Assembly (NCBI GenBank): GCA_911728435.2
Contig: OU452198.1
Location: 23,098,001 to 23,162,000, forward strand
Direction: 5' to 3'
Length of the DNA: 64,000 nt
Origin: Apoderus coryli
Lineage: Eukaryota; Arthropoda; Insecta; Coleoptera; Attelabidae
Every line of letters starts with the position of its first letter. Within the stretch, counting starts at the first letter, position 1. A program made the translations under genes and the position numbers. The notes beneath the pieces are model-generated. The model had not been told where the DNA came from. It saw only the letters and a program-made list of their open reading frames with translations, and did no database searches. Shown in pieces: positions 1 to 10,417 of the stretch.

Positions 1-203
1 GCGCAGCATATATATATAAAAAATTTTAAAACTACTAGTCGAGATGATTAACAAAAAGAAAAACAACAAAATGTAATATTATAATTTAATTTCATTATCA
101 TTAACAATTTAATAATATTTTTCCTCGAGGTGACTTCGACGCATTACTCTTAAAATACTCCTAATGACGTAATACTTTCAAAAATACAATTTCTCTACAA
201 ATT

Positions 204-248
204 TTGCCCCTGATGATGAAGCTAGTGAGCTTCGAAACATGTTTGGTA
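204..248 (+). ncRNA. Small hammerhead-ribozyme-like motif, unit I
   Basis: Core CTGATGA (210-216), stem II GAAGC/GCTTC, then GAA (234-236), palindromic stem III ACATGT (237-242), cleavage-site T243 and stem I TGGTA. The layout is that of a type I hammerhead whose stem III has no loop, so only a dimer could form it. One nucleotide lies between the core and stem II. In this copy the first stem I pair is broken (C209 where units II and III/IV have A). It is probably a Penelope-related ribozyme; activity is untested. Confidence 0.6.
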
Positions 249-613
249 GTTTAATCGACCTAACACATTAAGTGTAGTGTCTTAAATTGATTTCGTGGAG
301 TTTGACGTTTTATTTCCTATTACTTATTTTATAATATTTTCTTGTGTAAGTTTAAACAAACATACATATGCAACGTATATCTAATTACATGTTAATAAAT
401 CATTGGACAATTTAATGTTAAGAATATAGCGGAAAACAAACTTTTTGTTCAAATATCAAATTATTATTCATTCATTTTTAATTAAAAATCATCATTCTTA
501 TTATTATTTATTTCAGTAAAATCTATTCAATCTCATACAACGTAGTACAACTGGTATAATAATATTATTGTGCATGCTGCAATACAACCGGTATAAATCA
601 GAACCAAGCGCGT

Positions 614-1180
614 CTACCAACTGCCTCCAGAAAAGAGTGGCGACCGATAGACAATATTTCGGGTAGATTTCATAGTGGTTTTACTGTCTATTTTAAATAT
701 ACTGTGCCGTGGTGTTATGGAAATATCTTTATCTGAACTTTGCAACGAAAAATTATGTTTCAATTGGTCTGTATGACATTTCCATTCTAAACCACAATCA
801 GTTTTAATCAGATATGTTCTTTTACCAAGAACTTTTAGAACAGTACCTGGACACCACGTAAACTTATTATTTCTAAAATCTTTAGCCCAAATACAACCAT
901 TTACCTTAAAATAGACATATTTCTTAGCTTTGTAATACTGTCTTTGGTAAGACTGTTTACCTTCAACAACCGTAGAGGTAGAGGGCATTAATAAATCAAA
1001 TTTTGTTCTCAAATTTCTGCCTATTAACAATTTAGCAGATATTCCCCCTGTGGTAGTATGTGGGGTGTTCCTGTGATAAAACAAAGCTCGATTAATGACT
1101 AATTGTAGGTCACAAGAAGCATCTTCGTGTCGAGCTTTTAAAATAGCATTTTTGACAACCTTCACTGCACTTTCAGCCAA
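614..1180 (-). pseudogene. Ty3/gypsy-type integrase C-terminal fragment, unit I
   Basis: Open frame of 188 residues resembling the end of a Ty3/gypsy integrase. It begins near the catalytic-glutamate region (AESAVKVVKNAIL), continues through YHRNTPHTTTG and LLIGRNLRTKFDLLMP, typical of gypsy integrases of the K02A2.6-like group, and ends in a basic C-terminal tail. The zinc-binding part and both catalytic aspartates are absent, so it cannot be a working integrase. It could come from a gypsy retrotransposon or from a Ginger-type DNA transposon, which uses a related integrase. All three copies in the window are open with few changes, which fits recent duplication and does not show selection. 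Confidence 0.75.
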
Positions 1181-2326
1181 CCTATTAGTTAGTTATATTC
1201 AATTTTAATTCATATTTACAAAGATAGAAAGAAATGTGAAATTTTGATCAATTTTAATATTTGTGTTGAAATTTTATGTTTAATGTTTTTTTTTATTTGT
1301 GTTTCTGTGTATAAAAGACAATTTCATAGATACTTGCTTCACTTTTTGTTTTTAAAACACCTACCTAACTTACTGTATATACCTATGTATTTTTATTGAG
1401 CCCACTATTTTAACGAAATCGACAACTGAATTTGTTTAAATATTCACATTTTTATATTTATCTATTTTAACGGAGGAAAAAAAAAATTTTTAAATGTACT
1501 GTTGTGTTGCTTATACATCCTGTAGTAAAATAATTCATTACACATTGATTCGAAAAGCAACCCATTATACAGGGTGATGACATTTTGCAAACCCATAAAA
1601 TATTGATGTTTTCAAATGACACACCCTGTATATTATCTCACTATTAAAAAGCCAACATTCTAGCAGTTCAAGTGATCTATAGATTACATATTGTAATATT
1701 GCAATGTAAATTATTTTTGTATTTTATGTTTGTGCAATAAATGATTTATTTATTTAATTGTAATCACAAACTTTATTCTTAATAATAATAAAATATAAAA
1801 ATCAATGTTGGATGAAAAAAAATGAAATAAAAATACAAACATTAATCAACAATTTTCATAAATTTATTTAATACACGTACTACTAGATATAAGTAATGTA
1901 AAAGTAATGTTAAAATTAACTAAATATAAAATATTGCTATCCCTACATAATTACATATTTTACTATAAATTTACTCTAATTACTAATCTAACTTAATACA
2001 TATTCTATAAATTAACTAATAAAGTATGAATATCCAGAAATATAAAAAATGTTAAATTAATAATACAATTTCTAAATATTATCAAACACACAAGATACAA
2101 ATAATTTATTATATTATATCACAGTGAAAATAATAGACAGTTACTTCACCTCGTCTCGGCACGTCTGATGTAGGTGGGTTCAAAGCAATTCGCCGCGCTT
2201 CTGGTTATAGTATAGTATATATAGAAATAGTATAAAATAGTAGCGGGTCAGAAATGAGCTGGGAATGGGACGAGTCGATGCCGTTTTCAGCGGCTAGTTA
2301 ATATTCGATGACTATACCGAGCAGAC
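1181..2326. other. Noncoding part of unit I
   Basis: AT-rich DNA with no convincing coding frame. The only structure seen is an imperfect inverted repeat at 1566-1632. The same stretch recurs in units II (22627-23770) and IV (55370-55972, continuing at 61231). Confidence 0.6.
1566..1632. repeat. 67-bp imperfect inverted repeat with TATACAGGGTG ends
   Basis: TATACAGGGTG at the left and CACCCTGTATA at the right. The arms extend about 25 bp with mismatches (GACATTTTGCAAA against TTTTCAAATGAC). Copies lie at 23013-23079 and 55759-55825. Single arms of similar sequence occur near 61095 and 62470. It may be a miniature inverted-repeat element or an internal hairpin of a longer repeat. Confidence 0.55.
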
Positions 2327-2717
2327 CTACACCTTCACATGTTTTGGTGTGCATATTAAACAGTTGTTTATATCACGGGAGATCCATAGTCTTCCATCAC
2401 ACACAACGCAAAAACCAACACCATGTGGATGAAATTGTGTATGACACTCCACGTCATTACTACTTTTCTAAATATTGTTTATAACATTCATAACAGAGTT
2501 GATATATTTTCCATCTAGGCCCCAAAGGGAAGTCACTTGCTCCAAGAATCTCGACATATGATATGGTCTTGCAACTTTGCATCTCTGTGTTGGGTGTTAT
2601 TGTTTTTGCACGATACTCAACTAGGCCCTCGTCGCATTCTACAACGGCCTCATCGCCATCATTCTCAACTTCTTCATCATCAACATCCGCTTCATTTTCA
2701 TTCTCCAGTATTTGAGA
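2327..2717 (-). pseudogene. Acidic exon and Cys/His-rich remnant, unit I
   Basis: Reading leftwards on the minus strand, a splice-acceptor-like stretch (GTTTTTGTTATAG) precedes an open stretch (2717-2460) that is acidic (ENENEADVDDEEVENDGDEA) and then contains PLGPRWKIYQLCYECYKQYL before a stop. In another frame, to 2327, follows a Cys/His-rich stretch (CHTQFHPHGVGFCVVCDGR, then CLIC) that looks like a zinc-binding fold. Both are downstream of the C48-like peptidase on the same strand, so they may be later exons of one transposon gene. I do not recognise the protein. The frame change means a lost intron, a frameshift or two unrelated pieces. Confidence 0.4.
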
Positions 2718-2751
2718 CTATAACAAAAACATATATAAATTTATTAGTGAC

Positions 2752-2764
2752 AATAGTTTATACA
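2752..2764. repeat. Left target-site duplication of Penelope-like element 1
   Basis: AATAGTTTATACA, repeated at 5300-5312. The uninterrupted site with a single copy is present in units II (near 24210) and IV (near 61917), which establishes this as a target duplication. Confidence 0.9.
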
Positions 2765-2810
2765 AAAAACTGACACTCGTTTTACCACTTCACCAAAACA
2801 CTTCTTTTAA

Positions 2811-2855
2811 ATCTCGACGCGCGTTTCGCTAACAATGTTAGCATCCTCAGGAGAG
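2811..2855 (-). ncRNA. Hammerhead ribozyme of Penelope-like element 1
   Basis: On the minus strand: stem I TCTC, core CTGAGGA (CTGANGA satisfied), stem II GCTAAC/GTTAGC with loop ATT, GAA, palindromic stem III ACGCGCGT, cleavage position C (GTC site) and stem I GAGA. All conserved hammerhead core positions are present. One extra T lies between core and stem II. Stem III could fold as two pairs with a four-base loop, or as eight pairs between two molecules. Hammerheads in Penelope-like elements are established; this one is complete enough to be active. Confidence 0.82.
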
Positions 2856-2979
2856 AATTAACACTAAACTACTACTAAATATATTACAGCTTATATACTA
2901 TTCACATACCACAGATACGCGCTCTGATTGGTCGCCGCGCAACCAATGAGAGGGCGGTACATACGTCAACATATATTAA

Positions 2980-3948
2980 TTACTTACATACTAAAGAATA
3001 CAAAATACTATTAGGGATTGGACCCTTATCCTTGTTTAGTGCTTTTGAATTATTCTTAATAATTTCCAAACTTTCATAAGCGTCCAAATGTTTCCAATTG
3101 CTAACAGATTTCAACAATCTTAAGTTACTAGAATCTACTCTATGATTATTTTCAAACATATGTTCTGCTACACTAGACTTATCTAACCTACCATATCTTA
3201 AATGAGCAATATGCTCCTTAAATCTAACACTAAGTTTTCTTTTGGTTTGTCCTATATAAACTTTGTCACAGTCCTTACAACTGATTTCATAAATGCCAGA
3301 TTTTTGCGTCATCTCTACTTTATCTTTTGGATTGCCCAACAGATTGCCTAGACGCGTACTAGATTGAAAAACAGTTTTAATGCCAATGTCACTAAAAATC
3401 TTATTTAAACCGCGTGTAAATTTTGGAAGATAAGGGATCGAAATAAATTTAGAACTATCTTGACTTTCTCGGAAAGTTGTGGCATTATGAAGTGCATTTT
3501 TAAACTTATATTTTCTAATTAATTTATCAACTAAATTGTCATCATAACCATTAACTCTAGCCACCATTTTAATTGTGTTTTTCTCTGTATCGAAACGGTT
3601 TTTATTAAGGGGAAATTTCATTAATCTATGTACAAGAAAATTTAGGCTGGCCATTTTGTGTTGGAAACAATGATTAGAGTCATTGGTTATATACCTGAAT
3701 GTATTAGTACTTTTTCTATATATGTCACATTCCAATTTATTTTCATTGTTTTTGATTACAAGTGTGTCCAGGAATGGAAGTCTACGATCTTTTTCTAATT
3801 CATAAGTGAATTTGATAGATGAAAAGCAATTATTAAGTTGGGCAACAAATTGTATCAACACTTGTATCAAAAACAGCAAACACATCGTCCACATATCTGA
3901 TCCAAACTCTGGGAAAATATGAAAAATTGGTTTTCGCGGAGGCTTCAA
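2980..3948 (-). pseudogene. Penelope-like thumb and GIY-YIG endonuclease
   Basis: Second part of the Penelope-like protein, meaningful from about residue 33 (after the frameshift) to 322. It starts with the RT thumb (YELEKDRRLPFLDTLV, IYRKSTNTFRYI). The CxxC linker (CKDCDK) lies within the GIY-YIG nuclease: GIY at residues 218-220, YIG at 231-233, the conserved arginine region (LSVRFKEHI) and a downstream AEHMFENNH. In this family the nuclease nicks DNA at the insertion site. The frame closes 165 bp before the hammerhead. Confidence 0.9.
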
Positions 3949-5293
3949 AATAATTCATAAATAATTCAGCTAAAAAGGGGGATAAACAGCTACCCATAGC
4001 AGTGCCTTCATGTTGTTCATAGAATTCATTATTATATTGGAAAATATTTTGGGACATACAAAGATTTGTAAGTGAAAGATATTCTTCTATTAATTCGGAT
4101 GCGACATTATTCTTTGTAAGATAATCTTGAAGATATTCGAGAGTTTTTGGAATAGGGACACTCGGAAACAGAGAAGATACGTCAAAAGAAACAAGAACTT
4201 CATTGGGATTTAGAATAATGTTTTTAACTCTCTCGATAAATTCATATGAATTTTGGACGGAGTAAGATTCTAACGGATTGTATAATTTTTTGAATTGTTC
4301 GACTAACCATTTTGATATGTTATAAGTAGGAGAAGAAATAGCAGATACAATTGGTCTAACCGATTTCCCGGGTTTATGGATTTTGGGTAGACAATATAAT
4401 TTAGAGATAGTTGGATTAGATATCTGTAACCTACGCTTCAGATTAGGAGTAACAAGGTTTTTGCATTTACTAAGAATTGATTTAACTTGTGTCGTCATCT
4501 TTGGCAAGGGATTCTTATTAAGTTTTCTATATGGACCACTTTCAATGAGCTGATCAACTCGTTCAAAGTAGTCCACTTTATCCAAAATCACAACCTTGTT
4601 ACCTTTATCTGCTTTTAGATAGAAACAATCTTTTTCTCTCAAACTTTTGATAACCGAAGTAGAACTTTTGTTATTATTTTTACCATCGGAAAAAATAATA
4701 TTTTTTGAAATTTGATTCCGAACTGCTTGTCTAACAAAACCTTTTGTTGCTTCCGGCAACTGCTGAATATTCGATTCTACACTAACAATTACTTTATCTA
4801 AACCGCGGTTAGGATTTGGAACAAAACCTAGACCTTTGTTTAAAATTTCTAATTCATTCTTATTAAAAGCTTGAGAAGACTGATTTTCAGCAATGGAAAT
4901 TGTCTCGGCGGGAACTGTCTTTGTGTTTCTATTAGTAAGCTTCTTAAGTTTCTTGTTTAATGAAGAAAATTTCTTGATGTATTTTGTATCAATCACAACA
5001 AACATTTTCCACCGAAACTCAATCCATTGTTCAAACTCAATATTACTTAATTTATAAGTTAACTTTTTATATAATTCATATGCCTGTAATTCAAGCATAC
5101 TTCGTTTACTGTACAAATATTTGATTTCTGAATCTAGCCATTTTTGTTTCGCAAATAATTCAATCTTCTTTGCTATAGCAGAGTTTTTAATAGAGACTTG
5201 AATAAAATCAGGAAAAACACCGTGCTTTTTACAAGATTTCAAAAACCAAATATCTGCACTAATTAACCTAATCTTAGTACTAGTTCTACTCAT
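3833..5293 (-). pseudogene. Penelope-like reverse transcriptase (frameshifted before the endonuclease)
   Basis: 486-residue frame beginning at ATG 5293. The N-terminal half is a charged, partly helical region typical of Penelope-like proteins. The reverse transcriptase follows: LPKIHKPGKSVRPIVSA (fingers), VSFDVSSLFPSVPI (motif A, first catalytic Asp), GTAMGSCLSPFLAELFM (motif B) and YVDDVFAVF (motif C, residues 467-470). The frame shifts shortly after motif C, near 3850, so the thumb and endonuclease lie in the overlapping frame 2980-3948. The frameshift looks like a single-base change; otherwise no internal stop was seen. The predicted role is target-primed reverse transcription of the element RNA. 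Confidence 0.9.
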
Positions 5294-5299
5294 CGATTA

Positions 5300-5312
5300 A
5301 ATAGTTTATACA
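5300..5312. repeat. Right target-site duplication of Penelope-like element 1
   Basis: Second copy of AATAGTTTATACA. It resumes the unit sequence (GATCAACAACCAATATT) exactly as in units II and IV. Confidence 0.9.
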
Positions 5313-5427
5313 GATCAACAACCAATATTAAACAAAAAAAAAACAAGAAATGTGTCAATACAACTATACACATCACAATTGAAGTTGTCAGTTTGCTTGG
5401 AATGTTTTACATTACATATCATGTCAT

Positions 5428-6129
5428 TCACGGACAATAAAGCAGGTGTTTTTTATTAGTATAATTATAATAAAAGGTCATTAACCTATTAAACTGTTTT
5501 AATAGTCTTTGACTTGGTTGTTTATTATTACACTGCAAAGGATCAAGATACATAAAAGTCTTATTTATTAACGTAAAATGCTCTCTTCTTAGAAGTGGAG
5601 AAATAAATATTTCTCCGTCCAAATTTGGCAAATGTTTCCCAGAAAGGCCCTTCAAGTCCTTGACAGTGGTACGGCCTGCATAATACGTGTCTGCCATCAC
5701 TGTATCGACCAGTACCAGTTGTTTGAACAGAGAAGGACATTTTTGGGCTTCTCTGAAGAAGATCACATTTGCACAAACTTGGACAACGCCATCAGTCAAA
5801 TAGACGTTTTCTCTGTAAAGGCATTTTACATCTTGCTCATCCAAAAGTATTTTTGGCACTTTATACTTATTGTAAAATTTATCATATTATGTTAGAGTAC
5901 CAAATTGTTTGTCCAATTTAACTTTCGGATGCCCCAAAAGTTCCTTAAAATTACTGGAATTATTTTGTATTGTATCGTATAGTCTCAATATCTCATTGTT
6001 GATGAGTCGTGCAGATCGATGGCGCTGTACAACTAACTTAAAGAAGGGATCATTACGTCGTAGTTGTTTTAACTCCTCGTATGTCATAGTTGGGTCGGGT
6101 TTTCTGATTTTATTTGCAGCTGTAACCAT
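5428..6129 (-). pseudogene. Ulp1/C48-like cysteine peptidase, unit I (broken)
   Basis: Broken copy of the gene seen intact for 237 residues at 24340-25053. An extra in-frame stop lies between KQFGTLT and YDKFYNKYK (three inserted bases near 5888), and 12 bases are missing just after the HFTLI motif. The fold looks like an Ulp1/SENP-type C48 peptidase: YLTDGVVQ near the start of the domain, HF (catalytic His) and LDPL (catalytic Asp). The catalytic-Cys segment lies in another frame downstream. The gene belongs to the composite unit and was separated from its downstream exons by the Penelope-like insertion. Confidence 0.6.
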
Positions 6130-6319
6130 GTCAATTTGCAGTTTGCGTGGAAAACTAATTTAATAATAATAATACTAATACTAATAATAAAATGACTTTA
6201 TTGAAACAAAAGGTATTACAAAAGGCGAAGTTGAGGCATAGCCTCGTCACTTAACCTAAACGAAAAAAACATTTAAAAACAGCAACAAATACATAATGTA
6301 TGTGTACAATCAAACCCTG

Positions 6320-7110
6320 ATTTTCGAATTGGAAGAGGAGGTGGCCTTCTATGGAAATAATACTAAAAAGTTTAATATTATGGATATTGATGATTGTTTC
6401 CTGGAACCTGGAACACTTATGGATTTCTGAAAAATTCTCAAAAACATGTTTACTTCCGATATTCTTAAATCAACAAATATATTTTCCAATTTTGTTGAGG
6501 TGGCTGGTTTTACTTCATATATAACAGTAATAAAATAAAACACTAATATACTTAGTAATAAAAATAAAAAACGTTTATTAAATAATAACAAAAATTAGAT
6601 CAAAAAAATAAAAAACCAACAAAAAAATCATTAAGGCTTATACGTGTGTGAGAAATAGATGAAGCATAAAAATGATGTGGTTAACTTTGCACATTTTAAT
6701 ATTGGGTCTCTGTTAGGGAGTTTTGAGGAGTTAACAGAGAGGCTTACCTCCAATTCATTTGACATTCTGGGCTTAACTGAAACGCGGGCAAATCCCTCAC
6801 TGTTCAATGATATTTTTAATATCCCAGATTTTCGAATTGGAAGAGGAGGTGGTCTGGCCTTCTATGGAAATAATACTAAAAAGTTTAATATTATGGATAC
6901 TGATGATACTCCTGGTTGTTTCCTGGAACCTGGAACACTTATGGATTTCTGAAAAATTTTAAAAAACATGTTTACTTTCGATATTCTGAAATGAACAAAT
7001 ATAAATAATGTTTATTAAATAATAACAAAAATTAGCTAAAAATACTAATAAAAAACAACAACAAAAATCAATAAGGCTTATAAGTGTGTGAGATATAGAT
7101 AGCTTTCAAA
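6320..7110 (+). repeat. Endonuclease-fragment tandem repeat, unit I (about two copies)
   Basis: One partial (6320-6658) and one longer (6659-7110) copy of a repeat whose coding part is the start of a LINE apurinic-type endonuclease: FAHFNIGSL (catalytic Asn), FDILGLTETR (catalytic Glu), FRIGRGGGLAFYG. Each repeat then stops and runs into an A-rich tail containing AATAAAATAAAACACTAATA. It cannot make a working endonuclease because the second half is missing. Confidence 0.75.
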
Positions 7111-7137
7111 ATAGTCTATGGAAAATATAACATATAT

Positions 7138-7262
7138 CCCACAATTGTAACCGTCTGATTGCGTAGAATGTTTCACATTACATATTATGTTATTACCTGA
7201 CAATAAATCCAGTGGTTTTTTATTATTAAAATTATTGTAATAGGTCATAAACCTATTAAACT
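7138..7262 (-). pseudogene. Second, diverged C48-peptidase fragment, unit I
   Basis: Translating leftwards gives a stretch that aligns with the end of the C48-like gene (NRFMTYYNNFNNKKP, then KHSTQSDGYNCG). Here the catalytic motif has the canonical Gln and Cys-Gly (QSDGYNCG), unlike the CDV version in the other copies. So two diverged C48 genes contributed to the unit. Copies lie at 28926-29050 and 50893-51017. Confidence 0.6.
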
Positions 7263-7269
7263 AATTTAA

Positions 7270-7363
7270 TATTAGAATTGGCTTGTTAACAAAACAAGAC
7301 TTAATTGGAAAGTAACAGTATTGAGTTGAATACATTTGAAATCATCATTAACGTTTTCACGCC
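7270..7363 (-). pseudogene. BEL/Pao reverse transcriptase fragment, unit I left of gypsy A
   Basis: Minus-strand coding (VNDDFKCIQLNTVTF) from the palm of a BEL/Pao reverse transcriptase, cut by the gypsy A insertion. It continues at 18329. After TVTF the sequence leaves the family and joins the C48 fragment. Confidence 0.7.
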
Positions 7364-7367
7364 ATAG

Positions 7368-10300
7368 TGTAACGTTAAAATTCTAACCTTAAATGATTTA
7401 GTAATGAAAATAAATATATTCGTATTCTTATACTAGTAGTACTCAGATAAAACACTCGCGAATAAGTAATTAAATACTCACCGGTTATAAATTTTGTTCA
7501 CCATTTATTTTTGTTAAAAATAAAATACTTTTACAGTTTAATTTGATCTTACTTATTCAGTACTTTCAGACGGATATAGATTACTACACTTTATTTTGTG
7601 TTGTCGCTGCGGCACTTAGCATTCTCTCCTACAACGTAGAACAGCGGATATCTGAAACATGTTAAGCAACTTTAGGGTATTTTGTAATATTTGTAAATAG
7701 TTATATGGTACATACCGTTTGGATACGTTTGTGGTAACACTCTGGGGTTAGTTTTAGCAATGTTCGTGGTCGGTGCTGTGAGGATTGTGTCATTAGAGTC
7801 CTATTTAACTGTCTATGCCTGTGTTTGGTGTTTTCGCCTATGTTATACAGCCATCTCTGAACAGATCATCTCGATTGCACTTCTACAAATAGTTTACTAC
7901 TTGATTAACTTATTTTTACCTGTTTTAACGCCTTACCTGCATTTTATCTGCGAGTATTTTGTTCACCTTAGTGCTTTGCTGTGCCATCACTGTTTAAGTC
8001 CGATTGTCGGCTTAATTTATTGATAGATCGGTTTGATCATGCTGGTGGTACATTGCTGTACTTTTATCTACTGTTCTCTTTCGATATTGCCCTGGAAATA
8101 AGTTTAATTATATTAAAATTCTGCCTTTATTCGCGATATAAACAAGCCTAACCGGTACTTGTTTGTTGACATACGATATATGTTGAAAATATGAGTAAAT
8201 ATGATGTGATCGTATACTTACCTTATTTCTGTCCACTTGGTTAATAATTCCACATTACTTTAGGCTGATTGGTGCATACATATTTGTTAAATAATTAATG
8301 TTTTAATTATTTATTTCTTCTAGTAAATATACCTAACCACGATAAACATAAACTGTCATTGATATGTGTCAACGCTAGTGATTTTCATATTGTCCTGTTG
8401 CCGGTTTGATTATGCGTGCTTGCCGAATTCGGTGTTGCCACGTAATGCAATTCTATTGCGAACGACTATATGTTAGCTTGTTTTTACGTTACATAACTCG
8501 TGATTACGCGTGTTGTATTGCGGAGTGGAATGTTGGGACTTGTTCCAGTGGCGTAACGTTTGGTAACGATTGCGTTTTGACTTTTTATTTGAGTTTCGAC
8601 TTTGTCGTGAGGCTATCGATTGTTTTGCTACAATGGTACCTCCCTATTATTGACATTTAGGGATTTCTGATTGACCGTTTTGGTATCACCTGATATACCG
8701 GCTATTCACCGCCCTTCTTGTTGGATTTTGGCCATTTTTCATGTGGGTGTTGGTTGAGACAACAGCTAGGCGGCCATCTTTGACCAAATTAGAAAATTGT
8801 TCGAGGTAATAGTTTTCAACCCGTACGGGGAATATTTGGGGCCGTTTTGGCATTGGGAAAATTGTGAGAATATATTGGAATTTGTTTGGAATATATTTTG
8901 GAACCTCCCGTCTGCTTGGAAAGCAGGAGTACGATTGTCTTAAAACCACGTGAGTAGCCTATTCTTCTCTACAGCTAAATGGTTGATATTAACTGGTGAA
9001 TTTATATTTTAGTCCATTCTAAAAACTCCTCAATCACCACCGAGGATATTTAAAACTTCAAATTGACCCAGGAACCCCTCCGACGAGAGGTCAGTGTAAT
9101 AAATAAGGTACGGGAATATTCAAATACTAAAAGTATTGGTACTTTTAGGGTTTTAGTGTGAGGTCAAAGTCTACTTCTGGTTCAGGAGTAGATCAGTTCT
9201 ACTTTCTGGCTAATTTATTCCCGTCCATGGGATCGTTTTTGAACCACCCACTCATGAGGAGCTACCTCTGGTTACACCTTGGGATGCCTAACTTGGTTGA
9301 ACCCTCGTGCAATTCCGAACCTGGGCGTGATGGATCGTGGACTTTTGTAAGATTCGCGGTAATGCCGAATGACCCGAAGTCGTGTTGGTGCTGAGGATGT
9401 CATGCCACACAGTAGCGTAGGTTAAGTAGAGTGCTACCAAACTGTAAGTTTAATTTACATGATTATTTTGGCCTTCAGCCACCTCATTTAACTTTTTCCT
9501 GAATAGTTCTAGGCTTAGTCCTATGATGTTATAGCAGTGATATATTTTGTACATGTATATATATATAAAGTAACGACCTTCAGTCACGATTAGGTTACTG
9601 CTGCACTTGCGTGCTACCTCTTAGGTATTTGAATTTAAACGGCGCGTGTAACTCCATTGTGAACTTAACGTGCGCACGTCGGGTATACGGGGGCCGTCCG
9701 TAATATGTGATTGTATCACGGTAGCTAGTTGAATTTAGGCAGTTGTTCCTATTTCGCTGATGATTCAATATAGTTTGCCAATTTGGTGAATTGTAACTAT
9801 TTACACTGAAGATATAATCATTCATATTGTATTTTAACGTGACTCTTAATGATTGAATTGTAGGCAATTTTTCTTATTTCGCCGATGATTTAATAGTATA
9901 ATTTGGTGACTTGTAATTATTTACACTAAGTTAAAATCATACATGCTGTATTCTAACGTGACTCTTAATTACTAATTTCTAATTTCTCTCTTGACACGGT
10001 CTGGTAGCCAACGAATTTATTTTTTTATTAAATTGATTGATTTAAACGTCAGTGTTTTATTTTATACTGTTTGGTATATTGACTTAGTACTTATCAGGTA
10101 TATGGAAGGACACAGTTAGTACTTGTTTATGAGATTGTGAGTCTTCAATAATTTCATGATTTTGTATTGAAGATATCTTTTGGTGACCCAATGATGTAAA
10201 ACAAAAATTATGTGGTGCCCAGTTTAATATCATTTATCCCATTGCCCGTCTCCGCTGTTTAGTTGCCGGCCATCATCAGGTTACCTCTCTGGTACTTCTC

Positions 10301-10394
10301 AACTAGTATTTAAGGTACAGCTGGTCCTTTATGAAGGTTTTTGATTTCTCTTAACTCTAACTAAACTTTAAATAAAATAAATAAATACGCCACA
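7368..10394 (+). repeat. 5' LTR of gypsy A (3027 bp)
   Basis: Starts TGTAACGTTAAAATTC and ends TACGCCACA. It contains no believable gene; the short frames inside are identical in both LTRs and lack homology signs. A TATATATAAAG stretch near 9560-9570 could be a promoter TATA box, and AATAAA-like signals lie just before the end. I noticed no differences from the 3' LTR, so the insertion is recent. Confidence 0.95.
9727..9969 (+). repeat. Diverged 120-bp tandem duplication inside the gypsy A LTR
   Basis: Two neighbouring, imperfect copies, about 9727-9850 and 9851-9969. Both hold TTCCTATTTCGCTGATGATT-like and ATTTACACT stretches and end in AACGTGACTCTTAAT. The same pair is in the 3' LTR at 17657-17899. 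Such LTR duplications are often enhancer-like, but no factor site was identified. Confidence 0.65.
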
Positions 10395-10399
10395 GATTT

Positions 10400-10417
10400 T
10401 GGCGCCCAACGTGGGGC
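10400..10417 (+). promoter_or_regulatory. Primer-binding site, tRNA-Lys, gypsy A
   Basis: TGGCGCCCAACGTGGGGC, five bases after the LTR. It is the 18-base complement of the 3' end of the tRNA-Lys that primes several retroviruses (the tRNA-Lys1,2 type). Confidence 0.9.

Larger units (their letters stand above)
2765..5299 (-). mobile_element. Penelope-like element 1, nearly complete
   Basis: A 2535-bp element on the minus strand between 13-bp target duplications. It codes for reverse transcriptase and a GIY-YIG endonuclease and has a small hammerhead in its 3' region (2811-2855). The 5' side begins only 6 bp before the first ATG, with no upstream repeat or second hammerhead, so it is 5'-truncated at the leader. 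One frameshift separates the two coding parts. Penelope-like elements prime on target DNA cut by the GIY-YIG domain and make variable target duplications, as here. Confidence 0.92.

Noticed and set aside
2537..2773. Plus-strand frame opposite the acidic exon
   Set aside because: Its His-rich sequence is the complement of the acidic stretch; the minus strand has the better case.
7760..9867. Several open frames of 78-90 codons in the gypsy A LTR (repeated at 15690-17797)
   Set aside because: They lie in both LTRs, have no family features and overlap regulatory DNA; chance frames in a 3-kb LTR.
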